Assembly (NCBI RefSeq): GCF_900240975.1
Contig: NZ_LT968776.1
Span: 1 to 64,000, forward strand
Direction: 5' to 3'
Length of the DNA: 64,000 nt
Source of the DNA: Mycobacterium sp. 4858
GTDB lineage: Bacteria; Actinomycetota; Actinomycetes; Mycobacteriales; Mycobacteriaceae
A program made the position numbers and the translations under genes. Shown here one piece after another: positions 21,421-32,728 of the stretch; the stretch's first letter is position 1; the number at the start of each line of letters is the position of its first letter. Below the pieces are notes generated by a model. The model saw only the letters and a program-made list of their open reading frames with translations. It was not told the DNA's origin and made no database searches.

Positions 21421-23247
21421 TTGGGCCACTACATCGCAAACGTCCGCGACATCGAGTTCAACCTGTTCGAGGTTCTCGGCGTGGGCGCCGTCCTGGGCAC
21501 CGGCCCGTACGCCGACCTCGACGAGGACACGGTCCGGACGATCCTGGACGAAGCCGCCCGCCTGGCCGAAGGCCCGGTTGCGGAAACCTTCGCCTTCGCC
21601 GACCGCAATCCGCCGGTGTTCGACCCGGCCACCCACACCATCAGCGTGGCGCCCGAGCTGGCCAAGACGGTGGAGACGATCAAAGAGGCCGGCTGGTGGC
21701 GGCTGATGCTCGACGAACAGATCGGCGGCATGGCCGCGCCGCCGCCGCTGGCGTGGGGAGTCAACGAAATGATCATCTGCGCCAACCCTTCTGCCAACTT
21801 CTTCTGCCTCGGCCCGCTGATGGCGCAGGCGCTGTACGTCGAGGGCAACGAAGAGCAACGGCGCTGGGCCGCCGAGGGTGTGGAGCGTGGATGGGCGGCC
21901 ACCATGGTGCTCACCGAACCCGATGCCGGCTCCGACGTCGGCGCGGGCCGCGCCAAGGCCATCGAACAACCCGACGGCACTTGGCATATCGAGGGCGTCA
22001 AGCGCTTCATCTCCGGCGGCGACGTGGGTGACACCGCCGAGAACATCTTCCACCTGGTGCTGGCCCGACCGGAGGGCGCCGGCCCGGGCACCAAGGGGCT
22101 GAGCCTGTTCTACGTGCCCGAATACCTCTTCGACCCGGAGACGTTCGAACTTGGGCCCCGCAACGGCGTTTTCACGACGGGCGTGGAACACAAAATGGGG
22201 ATCAAGTCCTCCCCCACATGCGAATTGACTTTCGGCGCAACGGATGTGCCCGCGGTCGGCTACCTGGTGGGCGACGTGCACAACGGGATCGCGCAGATGT
22301 TCACCGTGATCGAGCACGCGCGCATGACGATCGGCGTCAAGGCCGCCGGAACCCTGTCCACCGGTTACCTCAACGCGCTGGCCTTCGCCAAGGAACGGGT
22401 ACAGGGTGCTGACCTGACGCAGATGTCCGACAAGACCGCGCCGCGGGTCACGATCATGCACCACCCCGACGTGCGTCGCAGCCTGATGACGCAGAAGGCC
22501 TACGCCGAGGGCCTGCGGGCGCTCTACATGTATGCCGCTGCCCACCAGGAAGACGCTGTCGCGCAACACGTTTCGGGTGCCGATCACGAGATGGCGCACC
22601 GGGTGGACGACTTGCTGCTGCCGATCGTGAAGGGCGTGAGCTCCGAACGGGCCTACGAAGTCCTGACCGAATCGCTGCAGACGCTCGGCGGTTCGGGCTT
22701 CCTGCAGGACTACCCGCTCGAGCAGTACATCCGTGATTCCAAGATCGATTCGCTCTACGAGGGCACCACGGCGATCCAGGCGCTGGACTTCTTCTTCCGC
22801 AAGATCGTCCGCGATCGTGGCGAGGCGCTGCAGTTCGTGACGGCTCAGATCACCGCGACGATCGACTCCTGCGACGAGGCGCTCAAACCGCAGGCCCAGC
22901 TGCTGCAGACCGCGCTCGACGAGGTCACGGCGATGACGGGCGCGTTGACCGGTTACCTGATGTCCGCCGCGCAACATCCGAGTGAAATCTACAAAGTCGG
23001 GCTCGGATCGGTGCGGTATCTGCTGGCGGTGGGCGATCTGCTCATCGGCTGGCGGCTGCTGGTGCAGGCCGGCGTCGCCAACGCCGCGCTGGCGGACGCG
23101 GCCGGCGACGACCTGGCGTTCTACCAGGGGAAAGTGGCGACCGCGGCGTTCTTCGCCAAGAACATGCTGCCGAAGCTCACCTCCCTGCGCAAAGTCATCG
23201 AGTCCATCGACGACGACGTCATGCGGGTTTCCGAAAACGCATTCTGA
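21421..23247 (+). CDS. fadE15: Acyl-CoA dehydrogenase FadE15
   Basis: A 608-residue FAD enzyme of the long acyl-CoA dehydrogenase class. An N-terminal extension ([19 protein letters not shown]) comes first, then the three-part core with [13 protein letters not shown] and [10 protein letters not shown], the FAD and substrate loops. [40 protein letters not shown] carries the C-terminal core signature, and an extra helical C-terminal domain of about 120 residues follows. Such enzymes take medium to long acyl-CoA in beta-oxidation, though the substrate is not fixed here. The start is TTG with GAGGGA upstream, and it agrees with the conserved N-terminus [10 protein letters not shown]. No ATG fits the frame. 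Confidence 0.92.
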   Translation: MGHYIANVRDIEFNLFEVLGVGAVLGTGPYADLDEDTVRTILDEAARLAEGPVAETFAFADRNPPVFDPATHTISVAPELAKTVETIKEAGWWRLMLDEQIGGMAAPPPLAWGVNEMIICANPSANFFCLGPLMAQALYVEGNEEQRRWAAEGVERGWAATMVLTEPDAGSDVGAGRAKAIEQPDGTWHIEGVKRFISGGDVGDTAENIFHLVLARPEGAGPGTKGLSLFYVPEYLFDPETFELGPRNGVFTTGVEHKMGIKSSPTCELTFGATDVPAVGYLVGDVHNGIAQMFTVIEHARMTIGVKAAGTLSTGYLNALAFAKERVQGADLTQMSDKTAPRVTIMHHPDVRRSLMTQKAYAEGLRALYMYAAAHQEDAVAQHVSGADHEMAHRVDDLLLPIVKGVSSERAYEVLTESLQTLGGSGFLQDYPLEQYIRDSKIDSLYEGTTAIQALDFFFRKIVRDRGEALQFVTAQITATIDSCDEALKPQAQLLQTALDEVTAMTGALTGYLMSAAQHPSEIYKVGLGSVRYLLAVGDLLIGWRLLVQAGVANAALADAAGDDLAFYQGKVATAAFFAKNMLPKLTSLRKVIESIDDDVMRVSENAF

Positions 23248-23331
23248 GTGCGCCGGGATTACACACAGGTTAGCTACAGGTTCGGCGGGTAAACCCTTTC
23301 GTTGGTCCTGACCACGATTGGAGAAGCGTTG

Positions 23332-24111
23332 ATGTCTGCCAGCAGTCACACGGCTCTATTCACCCGCGTCGCGGTAGTCGCCGTCGCGGGAACCACCGCG
23401 TTGTCCATCGCCGCCTGCGGCTCGTCCAACAAGTCCAGTCCGCCGTCGACGTCGACGTCCACCGTCACCTCGACCACCACGTCGCCGGCGCCGGCCGCCG
23501 GTGAGGCGCGGGTCAGCGGCCTGATCGCCTCGGTGGCGGGCAATTCCGCTCAGGTGACCCAGGAGGACAACGCCACCGTCGCCGTGAACTTCACCGCGAC
23601 GACCAAGGTCACCGAGGTCACCCCGGCCGCACTCACCGACGTCACCACGGGCAACTGCGTCACCGTCCGGCCCACCAAGGAGGCGCAGGGCGGGCAGCAG
23701 GTCACCGCGGCGTCGGTGAAGGTCAGCCCGTCGGTCAACGGCACCTGCCCGAAGCCCAAGACGGCGCCCGGTGGTTCGCCCAGCCCCGCCCCGTCCGGTG
23801 CGCCGACGCCGCCGCCGGCACAGCCTGCGTCCGTGCAGGGAGCGGTGGCTTCGGTCACCGGTAACACCATCAACGTCACGGGCACCGACCCGAACGGCAA
23901 CACCACCCAGACGGCCGTGACGGTCGACGACAAGACCAGGTACATGAAACAGTCGCCGGCCACCACGGACGCGATCGCGCCGGGCAAGTGCCTCACCGCG
24001 CGCGGAACCAAGGACAACGGCGGCGCGCTGCAGGCGACCAGCATCAACGTCCGGCCGGCCACCGACGGCAAGTGCGGGGGCCCGGCCAAGCCGCCGCACG
24101 CCCACGGCTGA
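23332..24111 (+). CDS. Putative lipoprotein with two DUF5666-like modules
   Basis: A 259-residue exported protein. The signal peptide ends in a lipobox-like LSIAACGSS, so Cys at about 27 may be lipidated. A Ser/Thr-rich linker follows. Two similar modules come next: SGLIASVAGNSAQVTQEDNA, ending near NGTC (about residues 57-138), and GAVASVTGNTINVTGTDPNG, ending near DGKC (about 165-248). A Pro-rich hinge separates them. Each module carries two cysteines, one in GNCVTVR or GKCLTAR and one at its end, which could form a disulfide. The ATG at 23332 has GGAGAAG upstream. A near relative follows downstream. Function unknown. Confidence 0.7.
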   Translation: MSASSHTALFTRVAVVAVAGTTALSIAACGSSNKSSPPSTSTSTVTSTTTSPAPAAGEARVSGLIASVAGNSAQVTQEDNATVAVNFTATTKVTEVTPAALTDVTTGNCVTVRPTKEAQGGQQVTAASVKVSPSVNGTCPKPKTAPGGSPSPAPSGAPTPPPAQPASVQGAVASVTGNTINVTGTDPNGNTTQTAVTVDDKTRYMKQSPATTDAIAPGKCLTARGTKDNGGALQATSINVRPATDGKCGGPAKPPHAHG

Positions 24112-24216
24112 TCGCGGCCGCACGAGATTACCGTCACACCAGGCGGGCGCGAGGTGATATCCGCGCCCGCCTGGGTATTCGCTGGCGATGGCCAGCCCGC
24201 GTTCGGAGGTGTGTCG

Positions 24217-24951
24217 ATGCCCACCACTTCGGTGAACCGGCGGTTGGCACGGCTCGCGCTCGTCGCCGTCGTCGCGGTGGTCCTGCTGGGCGTCGCCATG
24301 TGCCGGTCGAGTGACACGACCACCGGCACTACCGCCAAACCGGCGGCGGCGGCCGCGGCACCGCCCAGCGCGGTGCCGCCGAGCGCGGCGCCGTCGGCGG
24401 CACCCCCGCCCGTGGGCAAGGACTACGTGGAGGGCATGGTCCAGTCGGTGGCCGGCGACAAGATTCAGCTCAGAACGCGCAGCGGTTCGGCGACCGTGGA
24501 CTTTGCTCCTGCGACACCGGTCTTCCAGGTTGCCCCGGCGAAGCTCCCAGATGTCACTCCGGGTAGCTGTGTCAACGTGCGAGCCACCCCGCAGAGTTCA
24601 CCGGCCGCCGGCGTTACCGCGGAGACCGTCATGATCACGGCGCCCGTCGACGGCAAGTGCCCGCCGCCGGCCGGCTTCTACGGCACGGTCGCGTCGGTGT
24701 CGGGAAACACGATTGCCGTCAACGGGATTGGGCCGGGCGGCCCCACCACGGTGGCGGTCACCGACGCGACGTCCTACAAGAAGCAGACGATCAGCAACAC
24801 CCAGGCGATCACGAACGGCACGTGCATGGGGGCCCAGGGAACGAACGACGGTGGGGCGCTGCAGGCGACGACAATCAGTCTGCAGACGTGTCCGCCGATG
24901 GGGCGCCCGCACCACCACCTGCACCTGCCCCATCTGCCCTTCCACCTTTAG
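24217..24951 (+). CDS. Paralogous exported protein with two DUF5666-like modules and His-rich tail
   Basis: A 244-residue protein related to the gene before it. The N-terminal hydrophobic segment is RLARLALVAVVAVVLLGVAMC. The lipobox is poor because the residue before Cys is Met, so this may be a membrane anchor. An Ala/Pro-rich linker follows. Two modules come next: GMVQSVAGDKIQLRTRSGSA, ending DGKC, and GTVASVSGNTIAVNGIGPGG, ending LQTC. Each has the same paired cysteines. The C-terminus GRPHHHLHLPHLPFHL is rich in His and could bind metal. The ATG at 24217 has CGGAGG upstream. The stop codon touches a tandem repeat. Probably arose by tandem duplication. Confidence 0.68.
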   Translation: MPTTSVNRRLARLALVAVVAVVLLGVAMCRSSDTTTGTTAKPAAAAAAPPSAVPPSAAPSAAPPPVGKDYVEGMVQSVAGDKIQLRTRSGSATVDFAPATPVFQVAPAKLPDVTPGSCVNVRATPQSSPAAGVTAETVMITAPVDGKCPPPAGFYGTVASVSGNTIAVNGIGPGGPTTVAVTDATSYKKQTISNTQAITNGTCMGAQGTNDGGALQATTISLQTCPPMGRPHHHLHLPHLPFHL

Positions 24952-25111
24952 CGGCGATCGCAAGCGCGGCGAAGCCGGGCGCAGCGGGTCGCGCCATCAG
25001 GCCTAGCGGTGATCGCAAGCGCGGCGCTGGCCGGGCACAGCGGGTCGCGCCATCGGGCCTAGCGGTGATCGCAAGCGCGGCGCTGGCCGGGCGCGGCGGG
25101 TCGCCGCCATG
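24951..25111. repeat. Tandem repeat of 55/56 bp, about 2.9 copies
   Basis: Copy 1 is 24951-25005 (55 bp), copy 2 is 25006-25061 (56 bp) and copy 3 is 25062 to about 25111 (partial). Each begins GCGG(C/T)GATCGCAAGCGCGGC and carries CAGCGGGTCGCGCCATC or a close variant. Copies 2 and 3 are nearest to each other. The array lies between the DUF5666-like gene and the sufT stop codon, so it is at the 3' ends of two convergent units. Array length may vary between strains, as in MIRU-type loci. Confidence 0.85.
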
Positions 25112-25129
25112 TGCTGGCCGGGGCAGCGT

Positions 25130-25451
25130 TCAGACGGTGAAGCCGAGGGCGCGCAGCTGCTCGCGTCCGTCCTCGGTGATCTTGTCCGGACCCCAGGGCG
25201 GATTCCACACCCAGTTGATCCGCAGATCGTCGACCAGCCCGCTGCTGACGAGCGCGCTGCGGGACTGGTCCTCGATGACGTCGGTCAGCGGGCAGGCCGC
25301 CGAGGTCAGCGTCATGTCGAGCAGGGCGACGGTGCCCCCGTCGCCCTCCTCCACGTTGAGGCCGTACACCAAACCGAGATCGACGACGTTGATGCCCAAT
25401 TCGGGGTCGACGACGTCGCGCATCGCCTCCTCGAGGTCGGCAAGAAATTCG

Positions 25452-25477
<26 letters not shown>
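25130..25477 (-). CDS. sufT: SufT/MIP18-family Fe-S assembly protein
   Basis: A 115-residue DUF59 protein. The family core is DVVDPELGINVVDLGLVYGLNV (residues 21-42), MTLTSAACPLTDVIEDQ with the conserved Cys, and the C-terminal NWVWNPPWGPDKITEDGREQLRALGF. SufT proteins help mature Fe-S proteins when demand is high. It is the last gene of the suf operon and overlaps sufU by 26 bp. M. tuberculosis Rv1466 is the positional match. Confidence 0.92.
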
Positions 25478-27983
<2,506 letters not shown>

Positions 27984-27984
<1 letters not shown>

Positions 27985-29141
27985 TATGCCGTTGTCTTCT
28001 CCGTGATTTCCAGTTCGTGTTCGATGGCGGCGGTCAGGCGTTCCCGGATGTCGGGCACGGCGATCTTCGAGATGATCTCGCCGAAGAAGCCGCGCACCAC
28101 CAGCCGCCGCGCCTGGTCTTCGGGGATGCCGCGGGCCCGCAGGTAGAACAGTTGCTCGTCGTCGAAACGGCCCGTGGCACTGGCGTGTCCGGCGCCGACG
28201 ATCTCGCCGGTCTCGATCTCCAGGTTGGGCACCGAGTCGGCGCGCGCCCCGTCGGTGAGCACCAGGTTGCGGTTCACCTCGAAGGTCTCGGTGTCGGTGG
28301 CCTCGGCGCGGATCAGCACGTCGCCCACCCAGACGGTGTGCGCGTCGGGCCGCTGCGACGACGGATCCCCTTGCAGCGCTCCCTTGTAGAGCACGTTGGA
28401 CTTGCAGTTGGGCTGCGCGTGGTCGACCAGCAGCCGCGATTCCAGGTGCTGCCCGTCGTCGGCGAAGTACAAGCCCAGCAGCTCCGCGTCCCCGCCCGGG
28501 GCGGCGTATCGCACGTTGGCCGACATCCGCACCACCTCGCCGCCCAGGGTGACGGCGACGTGCCGCAGCACCGCGTCCTTACCCAGCCTGGCGTGGTGCG
28601 CGCTCACGTGCACCACGTCGTCGGCCCAGTCCGCGACCCACACCACGGTGAGCCGGGCGGCGTCGCCGACGATGCATTCGACGTTGTCGGCGTAGGTTCC
28701 GCTCCCCCGGTGGTCGATCACCACGACCGCCTCGCCGAGTTCGGCGACGCTGATCTGCAGGTGCCCGTAGGCGACGGCCCCCTCCCCGGGGCCCGTCACA
28801 GTGATGTTGACTGGCTCGGCGATCCGCGTGTCCCGCCCGACGCTCACCAACGTCGCGGAATTGAACGACGAAAACGCTTGCGCGGCAACCCGATCGGCGG
28901 GTACACCGCCGCGGCCCAGCCGCTCGTCACCACGTCGGACGGTCTCGACCTGCACGCCGGGCTGTTCGCTGACGCTGATCTGCGCCTTGCCGGTGGCCTG
29001 GGCCGAGCCGTCGTGCAGCCCCCGGAGTCGCCGCAGCGGGGTGAACCGCCAGATCTCGTCGCGCCCGCTGGGCACCTCGAAGGCGTCCACGTCGAAGGAC
29101 GCGAACAACTCACCCTTGTTCAGGGCAGCAGCAGCCGTCAT
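27984..29141 (-). CDS. sufD: SufD, Fe-S scaffold subunit
   Basis: A 385-residue member of the SufB/SufD family. The core repeats of the beta-helix are seen ([31 protein letters not shown], later [40 protein letters not shown]). The C-terminal signature [26 protein letters not shown] is also present. It pairs with SufB to form the scaffold. The ATG at 29141 overlaps the sufB stop, giving [24 protein letters not shown]. The longer frame to 29414 is antisense or out-of-frame material over sufB. Confidence 0.95.
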
Positions 29142-30595
29142 CCGACCGCGCCCTCCATCTGCAGCTCGATGAGCCGGTTGAGCTCCAGCGCGTACTCCAT
29201 GGGCAGTTCCTTGGCGATCGGTTCGACGAAGCCACGCACCACCATCGCCATCGCCTCGTCCTCGGTCAGCCCGCGGCTCATCAGGTAGAACAGCTGGTTG
29301 TCGCTGACCTTGGACACGGTGGCCTCGTGGCCCATCGTGACGTCGTCCTCGCGGATGTCGACGTAGGGATAGGTGTCGCTGCGGCTGATCGTATCGACCA
29401 GCAGCGCATCGCATTTCACGCTGGAGCGCGAACCGTGCGCGCCCTTGTTCACCTGCACCAGGCCGCGGTAGGAGGTGCGGCCGCCGCCGCGGGCCACCGA
29501 CTTGGAGACGATGTTGCTCGACGTGTTGGGCGCCAGGTGCAGCATCTTGGCGCCGGCGTCCTGGTGCTGGCCCTCGCCGGCGAAGGCGACCGACAACACC
29601 TCACCCTTGGCGTGCTCCCCGGTCATCCACACCGCCGGGTACTTCATGGTCACCTTGGACCCGATGTTGCCGTCGACCCACTCCATGGTGGCGCCGGCCT
29701 CCGCGCGGGCCCTCTTGGTGACCAGGTTGTAGACGTTGTTCGACCAGTTCTGGATGGTGGTGTAACGGCAACGGCCGCCGGGCTTGACGATGATCTCCAC
29801 CACCGCCGAGTGCAGCGAGTCCGACGTGTAGATGGGCGCGGTGCAGCCCTCCACGTAATGCACGTAGGCGTTTTCGTCGACGATGATCAGCGTCCGCTCG
29901 AACTGACCCATGTTCTCGGTGTTGATCCGGAAGTAGGCCTGCAGCGGGATGTCGACGTGCACGCCCGGCGGGACGTAGATGAACGAACCACCGCTCCACA
30001 CCGCGGTGTTCAGGGCGGAGAACTTGTTGTCCCCCGCCGGGATGACGGTGCCGAAGTACTGCTGGAAGAGCTCGGGATGTTGCCGCAGACCCGTGTCGGT
30101 GTCGACGAAGATGACGCCCTGGGACTCCAGGTCCTCGCGGATCTGGTGGTAGACCACCTCGGACTCGTACTGCGCCGCGACACCGGCGACCAGGCGCTGC
30201 TTCTCGGCCTCCGGGATGCCCAGCCTGTCGTAGGTGTTGCGGATGTCCTCGGGCAGGTCATCCCATGAGGCGGCCTGCTTCTCGGTGGACCGCACGAAGT
30301 ACTTGATGTTGTCGAAGTCGATGCCGGACAGGTCGGAGCCCCAGTTCGGCATCGGCTTGCGGTCGAAGATCCGCAGCGCCTTCAGTCGCGTCTGCAGCAT
30401 CCAGTCGGGTTCGTCCTTCTTCCCCGAGATGTCGCGGACCACCGCCTCGGACAGCCCGCGCTGCGCGCTGGCTCCCGCGACGTCCGAGTCCGCCCAGCCG
30501 TAGCCGTAGCGGCCCAACGAGGCGATGGCCTGCTCCTGGGTCAACGGCCCGTCTGCCGTCTTGATGGCCTGCTGGGCCTCGGGCGTGAGGGTCAT
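29138..30595 (-). CDS. sufB: SufB, Fe-S scaffold subunit without intein
   Basis: A 485-residue protein, the normal length for an uninterrupted SufB. M. tuberculosis SufB (Rv1461) carries an intein and is far longer. This one is continuous across [80 protein letters not shown] and [48 protein letters not shown]. SufB holds the nascent cluster on the SufBC2D complex. The ATG at 30595 overlaps the sufR stop (ATGA). The 53 residues upstream in the same frame are sufR shadow. Confidence 0.96.
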   Translation of the reverse strand: MTLTPEAQQAIKTADGPLTQEQAIASLGRYGYGWADSDVAGASAQRGLSEAVVRDISGKKDEPDWMLQTRLKALRIFDRKPMPNWGSDLSGIDFDNIKYFVRSTEKQAASWDDLPEDIRNTYDRLGIPEAEKQRLVAGVAAQYESEVVYHQIREDLESQGVIFVDTDTGLRQHPELFQQYFGTVIPAGDNKFSALNTAVWSGGSFIYVPPGVHVDIPLQAYFRINTENMGQFERTLIIVDENAYVHYVEGCTAPIYTSDSLHSAVVEIIVKPGGRCRYTTIQNWSNNVYNLVTKRARAEAGATMEWVDGNIGSKVTMKYPAVWMTGEHAKGEVLSVAFAGEGQHQDAGAKMLHLAPNTSSNIVSKSVARGGGRTSYRGLVQVNKGAHGSRSSVKCDALLVDTISRSDTYPYVDIREDDVTMGHEATVSKVSDNQLFYLMSRGLTEDEAMAMVVRGFVEPIAKELPMEYALELNRLIELQMEGAVG

Positions 30596-31341
30596 AACGA
30601 CGCTCCTTCGATGCTCGTGGTGTCGCGACGCGGGCTGGGCGCCGGGGTCAGTGGTACGTGGGTGGTGCAGGCGCAGTTGCCGTTGACGATGGTCGCCAAC
30701 CGCTGCACGTGGGTCCCGAGTACCTCGGCCATGGCCTGCTGCTCGGCTTCGCACAGCTCCGGGAATTCCTCGGCGACGTGCGACACCGGGCAGTGGTGCT
30801 GGCAGATCTGCACGCCGTGGATCGGGCCGCCGACACGTGCGGTGGTGGCGACGTAACCCGCCTTGGTGAGCGCACCGGCCACGCGCTCGGCGGCGGCCTC
30901 GACTTCGGCGTCGTCGTCGCTGCCGGCGGCCGGCACACCGCCCAGGATCGCGTCGACGCGCCGCCGGGCGAACGTGCGGACGGCGTCCTCCCCGCCGATC
31001 TCGCGCAGCTGCCGCATGGCCGCCACCGCCAGGTCGTCGTAGGCGTGCTCGAGCTTGGCGCGGCCCGCCGCCGTCAGCCGGAAACGCTTGGCGGGACGGC
31101 CGCGCCCCGCCTGCTGCCAGGCCGCGGCGGGTACCGACTCGGCGTCGCCCGCCTCGATCAGTGCGTCGAGGTGGCGACGCACGCCGGCGGCCGCCAGCCC
31201 GAGCCGGTCGCCGATCTCACCGGCGGTGATCGATCCGGACTCCAGTAGCAGGCGCACGATGGCGCGGCGGGTGTGACCATCCCGTGCCGCCGCGGCCGCC
31301 ACGCTCACGGCGGCGTCGTCGATGCCGGTCCGGATTTTCAC
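30592..31341 (-). CDS. sufR: SufR, Fe-S-sensing repressor of the suf operon
   Basis: A 249-residue transcription regulator. The N-terminal winged helix is [41 protein letters not shown]. The C-terminal half carries cysteines for an Fe-S cluster: [18 protein letters not shown] and NGNCACTTH. SufR represses suf when its cluster is intact and lets go under iron shortage, oxidative stress or nitric oxide. The GTG at 31341 is chosen because it gives the expected start MKIRTGIDD, and a candidate operator overlaps it. An upstream frame to 31380 would place the operator inside the gene. First gene of sufR-B-D-C-S-U-T. Confidence 0.93.
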   Translation of the reverse strand: MKIRTGIDDAAVSVAAAAARDGHTRRAIVRLLLESGSITAGEIGDRLGLAAAGVRRHLDALIEAGDAESVPAAAWQQAGRGRPAKRFRLTAAGRAKLEHAYDDLAVAAMRQLREIGGEDAVRTFARRRVDAILGGVPAAGSDDDAEVEAAAERVAGALTKAGYVATTARVGGPIHGVQICQHHCPVSHVAEEFPELCEAEQQAMAEVLGTHVQRLATIVNGNCACTTHVPLTPAPSPRRDTTSIEGASL

Positions 31342-31352
31342 AACACCAGTGT
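31338..31352 (-). promoter_or_regulatory. SufR operator overlapping the sufR start
   Basis: On the minus strand this reads ACACTGGTGTTGTGA, an exact fit to the ACACT-N5-TGTGA palindrome that I recall as the M. tuberculosis SufR site. It covers the GTG start codon of sufR, so transcription is probably leaderless or starts very close by. A bound repressor would block the promoter directly. Confidence 0.75.
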
Positions 31353-31535
31353 GACGCAATTCCGGGGATCGGTCTACCAAGGGTGCCCTGAGCGGCGGTT
31401 GCGCTGGTCACACTACGCCCACGGCGAAAGACCATTGGCACCGACGATGGGACCTTCGCCCGTAGTACGCGGCCCACCGCGCCGAATAGCGTCGGCGGCG
31501 GTAGTGAAGGAATCAACCCCAGGAAAGGAACTGGC

Positions 31536-31826
31536 ATGCCTGACACGACTGAATCAACGTCCATCGCATCGCGTTCGACCGACCTGCTCGACGAGGTACG
31601 CGAATCGGCCAAAGCCGGCCAGCACGCCGCGGCGGAGGCGCTTCGGGCGTTCCACAAGACCCTCGACGACGCAATCCCGGAGGCGGTGCAACCGCTGCGC
31701 ACCAGGATTGTCGACGCCGCCATCGAACTGGCCGACAAGCTTGTCGCCGCCCAGTATCAGTTCAACCGCAGGCTGGTCGCGACCGCGGACCGGGCGTTGA
31801 GCAAGGCCGACGGCGAAGAGAAGTAG
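31536..31826 (+). CDS. Small all-helical protein of unknown function
   Basis: A 96-residue protein with no membrane segment or signal peptide. It is almost entirely helical, alternating acidic and basic residues (LLDEVRESAKAGQHAAAEALRAFHKTLDDAIPEAVQPLRTRIVDAAIELADKLVAAQYQFNRRLV). The pattern recalls phasin-like or HbhA-like amphipathic helices, but no family can be named. AGGAAAGGAAC lies 5 nt before the ATG. Divergent from sufR, with about 190 bp between them, so it has its own promoter. Convergent with the DUF2470 gene through a shared hairpin. HbhA-like surface protein is one alternative, but a Lys-rich tail is absent. Confidence 0.65.
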   Translation: MPDTTESTSIASRSTDLLDEVRESAKAGQHAAAEALRAFHKTLDDAIPEAVQPLRTRIVDAAIELADKLVAAQYQFNRRLVATADRALSKADGEEK

Positions 31827-31834
31827 CCAGGAAC

Positions 31835-31874
31835 GGGGGCGCGTGGCGGATCAGACGCTTTGCTGCGCGCCCCC
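31835..31874. terminator. Bidirectional hairpin between convergent genes
   Basis: GGGGGCGCG (31835-31843) pairs perfectly with CGCGCCCCC (31866-31874) around a 22-nt loop. The hairpin starts 8 bp after the stop of the plus-strand helical gene, and its right arm lies in the last codons of the minus-strand gene. It is followed at 31875-31890 by a perfect 16-bp palindrome, TTCGGCTATAGCCGAA. Confidence 0.55.
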
Positions 31875-32681
31875 TTCGGCTATAGCCGAAGCCGCGTCGC
31901 GGGCTAATCCCGCTGTGGCCGAACGCAATTCGTCGGCGGAATCCAGCCGTGCGGAAAACCCGACCCGGGCGTAGGCCACGCCGCGGGGGGTGTGCACCCG
32001 CAGGTCCAGGCCGTAGCGGTCGACGCCCGTACACAGTGCGGTATCGGTGTCGGGGTAGCCGCCGAAGATTCGGGCCATGGCAGCCAGGGCGTCGGCGTGA
32101 TCGGCGTTGAGATGCGCGACGGCCCTGGCGGCCACCGGCGCAACCGGGTCGGGAGCAGCGGCGGCGTACTGATCGCCGGTGGCCGAGTCCATCCGGCCGT
32201 ACCCGCCCACCCACCGCAACCGCTGAATCCTCAGGACCCAGAGGCTGAAGTCGCTGAAGTCCAGGTAGTACCGGGCAGCGGGGACCGCGGCCAGGTATGC
32301 CGCCCGGGCGTCGTCGTGCGCCGAACCCGTGGGCTTCGCAACCAGCCCGGCGAGGGTGATCCGGCTGCCGGCCAGCGGGTCGGTGTCGCCGCTCGCCGCC
32401 ACGATCGACAGGCTGGCCCTCGGGTCGCGCGCGAGGTTACGGCCGTGCTCGGCCAGGCTCGAGACGCAGAGCACAGGCATGCCGTCCAGCAGTCCGTAGG
32501 CCACCAACGACGCCCACGGGTCGCCGTCGGCGGTCAACGTGGCCAGCGTGGCGGCGTTGGTGGCGGCGGCGATGGTGCGGGCCTGCTCCGCCGCGGACGG
32601 GCGGGCGTCGTTGGCCGGCGGGTACAGGGGTGGCGGCACGGAGGGTGCGTCCCCGGGGTCGCCATGGTCGCGAATCGCCAC
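31851..32681 (-). CDS. PNPOx-like/DUF2470 (HugZ-type) protein
   Basis: A 276-residue protein with two parts. Residues 28-165 form a split-barrel, flavin/haem-binding fold related to pyridoxamine phosphate oxidase (ARTIAAATNAATLATLTADGDPWASLVAYGLLDGMPVLCVSSLAEHGRNLARDPRASL). Residues 185-270 are DUF2470 (AVAHLNADHADALAAMARIFGGYPDTDTALCTGVDRYGLDLRV). This pairing is seen in HugZ-type haem oxygenases and related haem-utilisation proteins. A haem role fits the Fe-S and haem genes nearby, but the haem-ligand residue cannot be assigned by eye. The GTG at 32681 gives the full N-terminal domain without the unrelated upstream frame. Confidence 0.78.
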   Translation of the reverse strand: MAIRDHGDPGDAPSVPPPLYPPANDARPSAAEQARTIAAATNAATLATLTADGDPWASLVAYGLLDGMPVLCVSSLAEHGRNLARDPRASLSIVAASGDTDPLAGSRITLAGLVAKPTGSAHDDARAAYLAAVPAARYYLDFSDFSLWVLRIQRLRWVGGYGRMDSATGDQYAAAAPDPVAPVAARAVAHLNADHADALAAMARIFGGYPDTDTALCTGVDRYGLDLRVHTPRGVAYARVGFSARLDSADELRSATAGLARDAASAIAEGGAQQSV

Positions 32682-32728
32682 GAACGAGAGGCTACGCGTG
32701 AGCAATCCCGCTCCGCCGTGGACTGGTC

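Noticed and set aside
20812..23349. 845-codon minus-strand frame ending in thioredoxin
   Set aside because: Only the last 117 codons are a real thioredoxin. The rest is antisense to fadE15.
24951..25111. CRISPR array
   Set aside because: The 55/56-bp units are contiguous with no unique spacers, so this is a plain tandem repeat.
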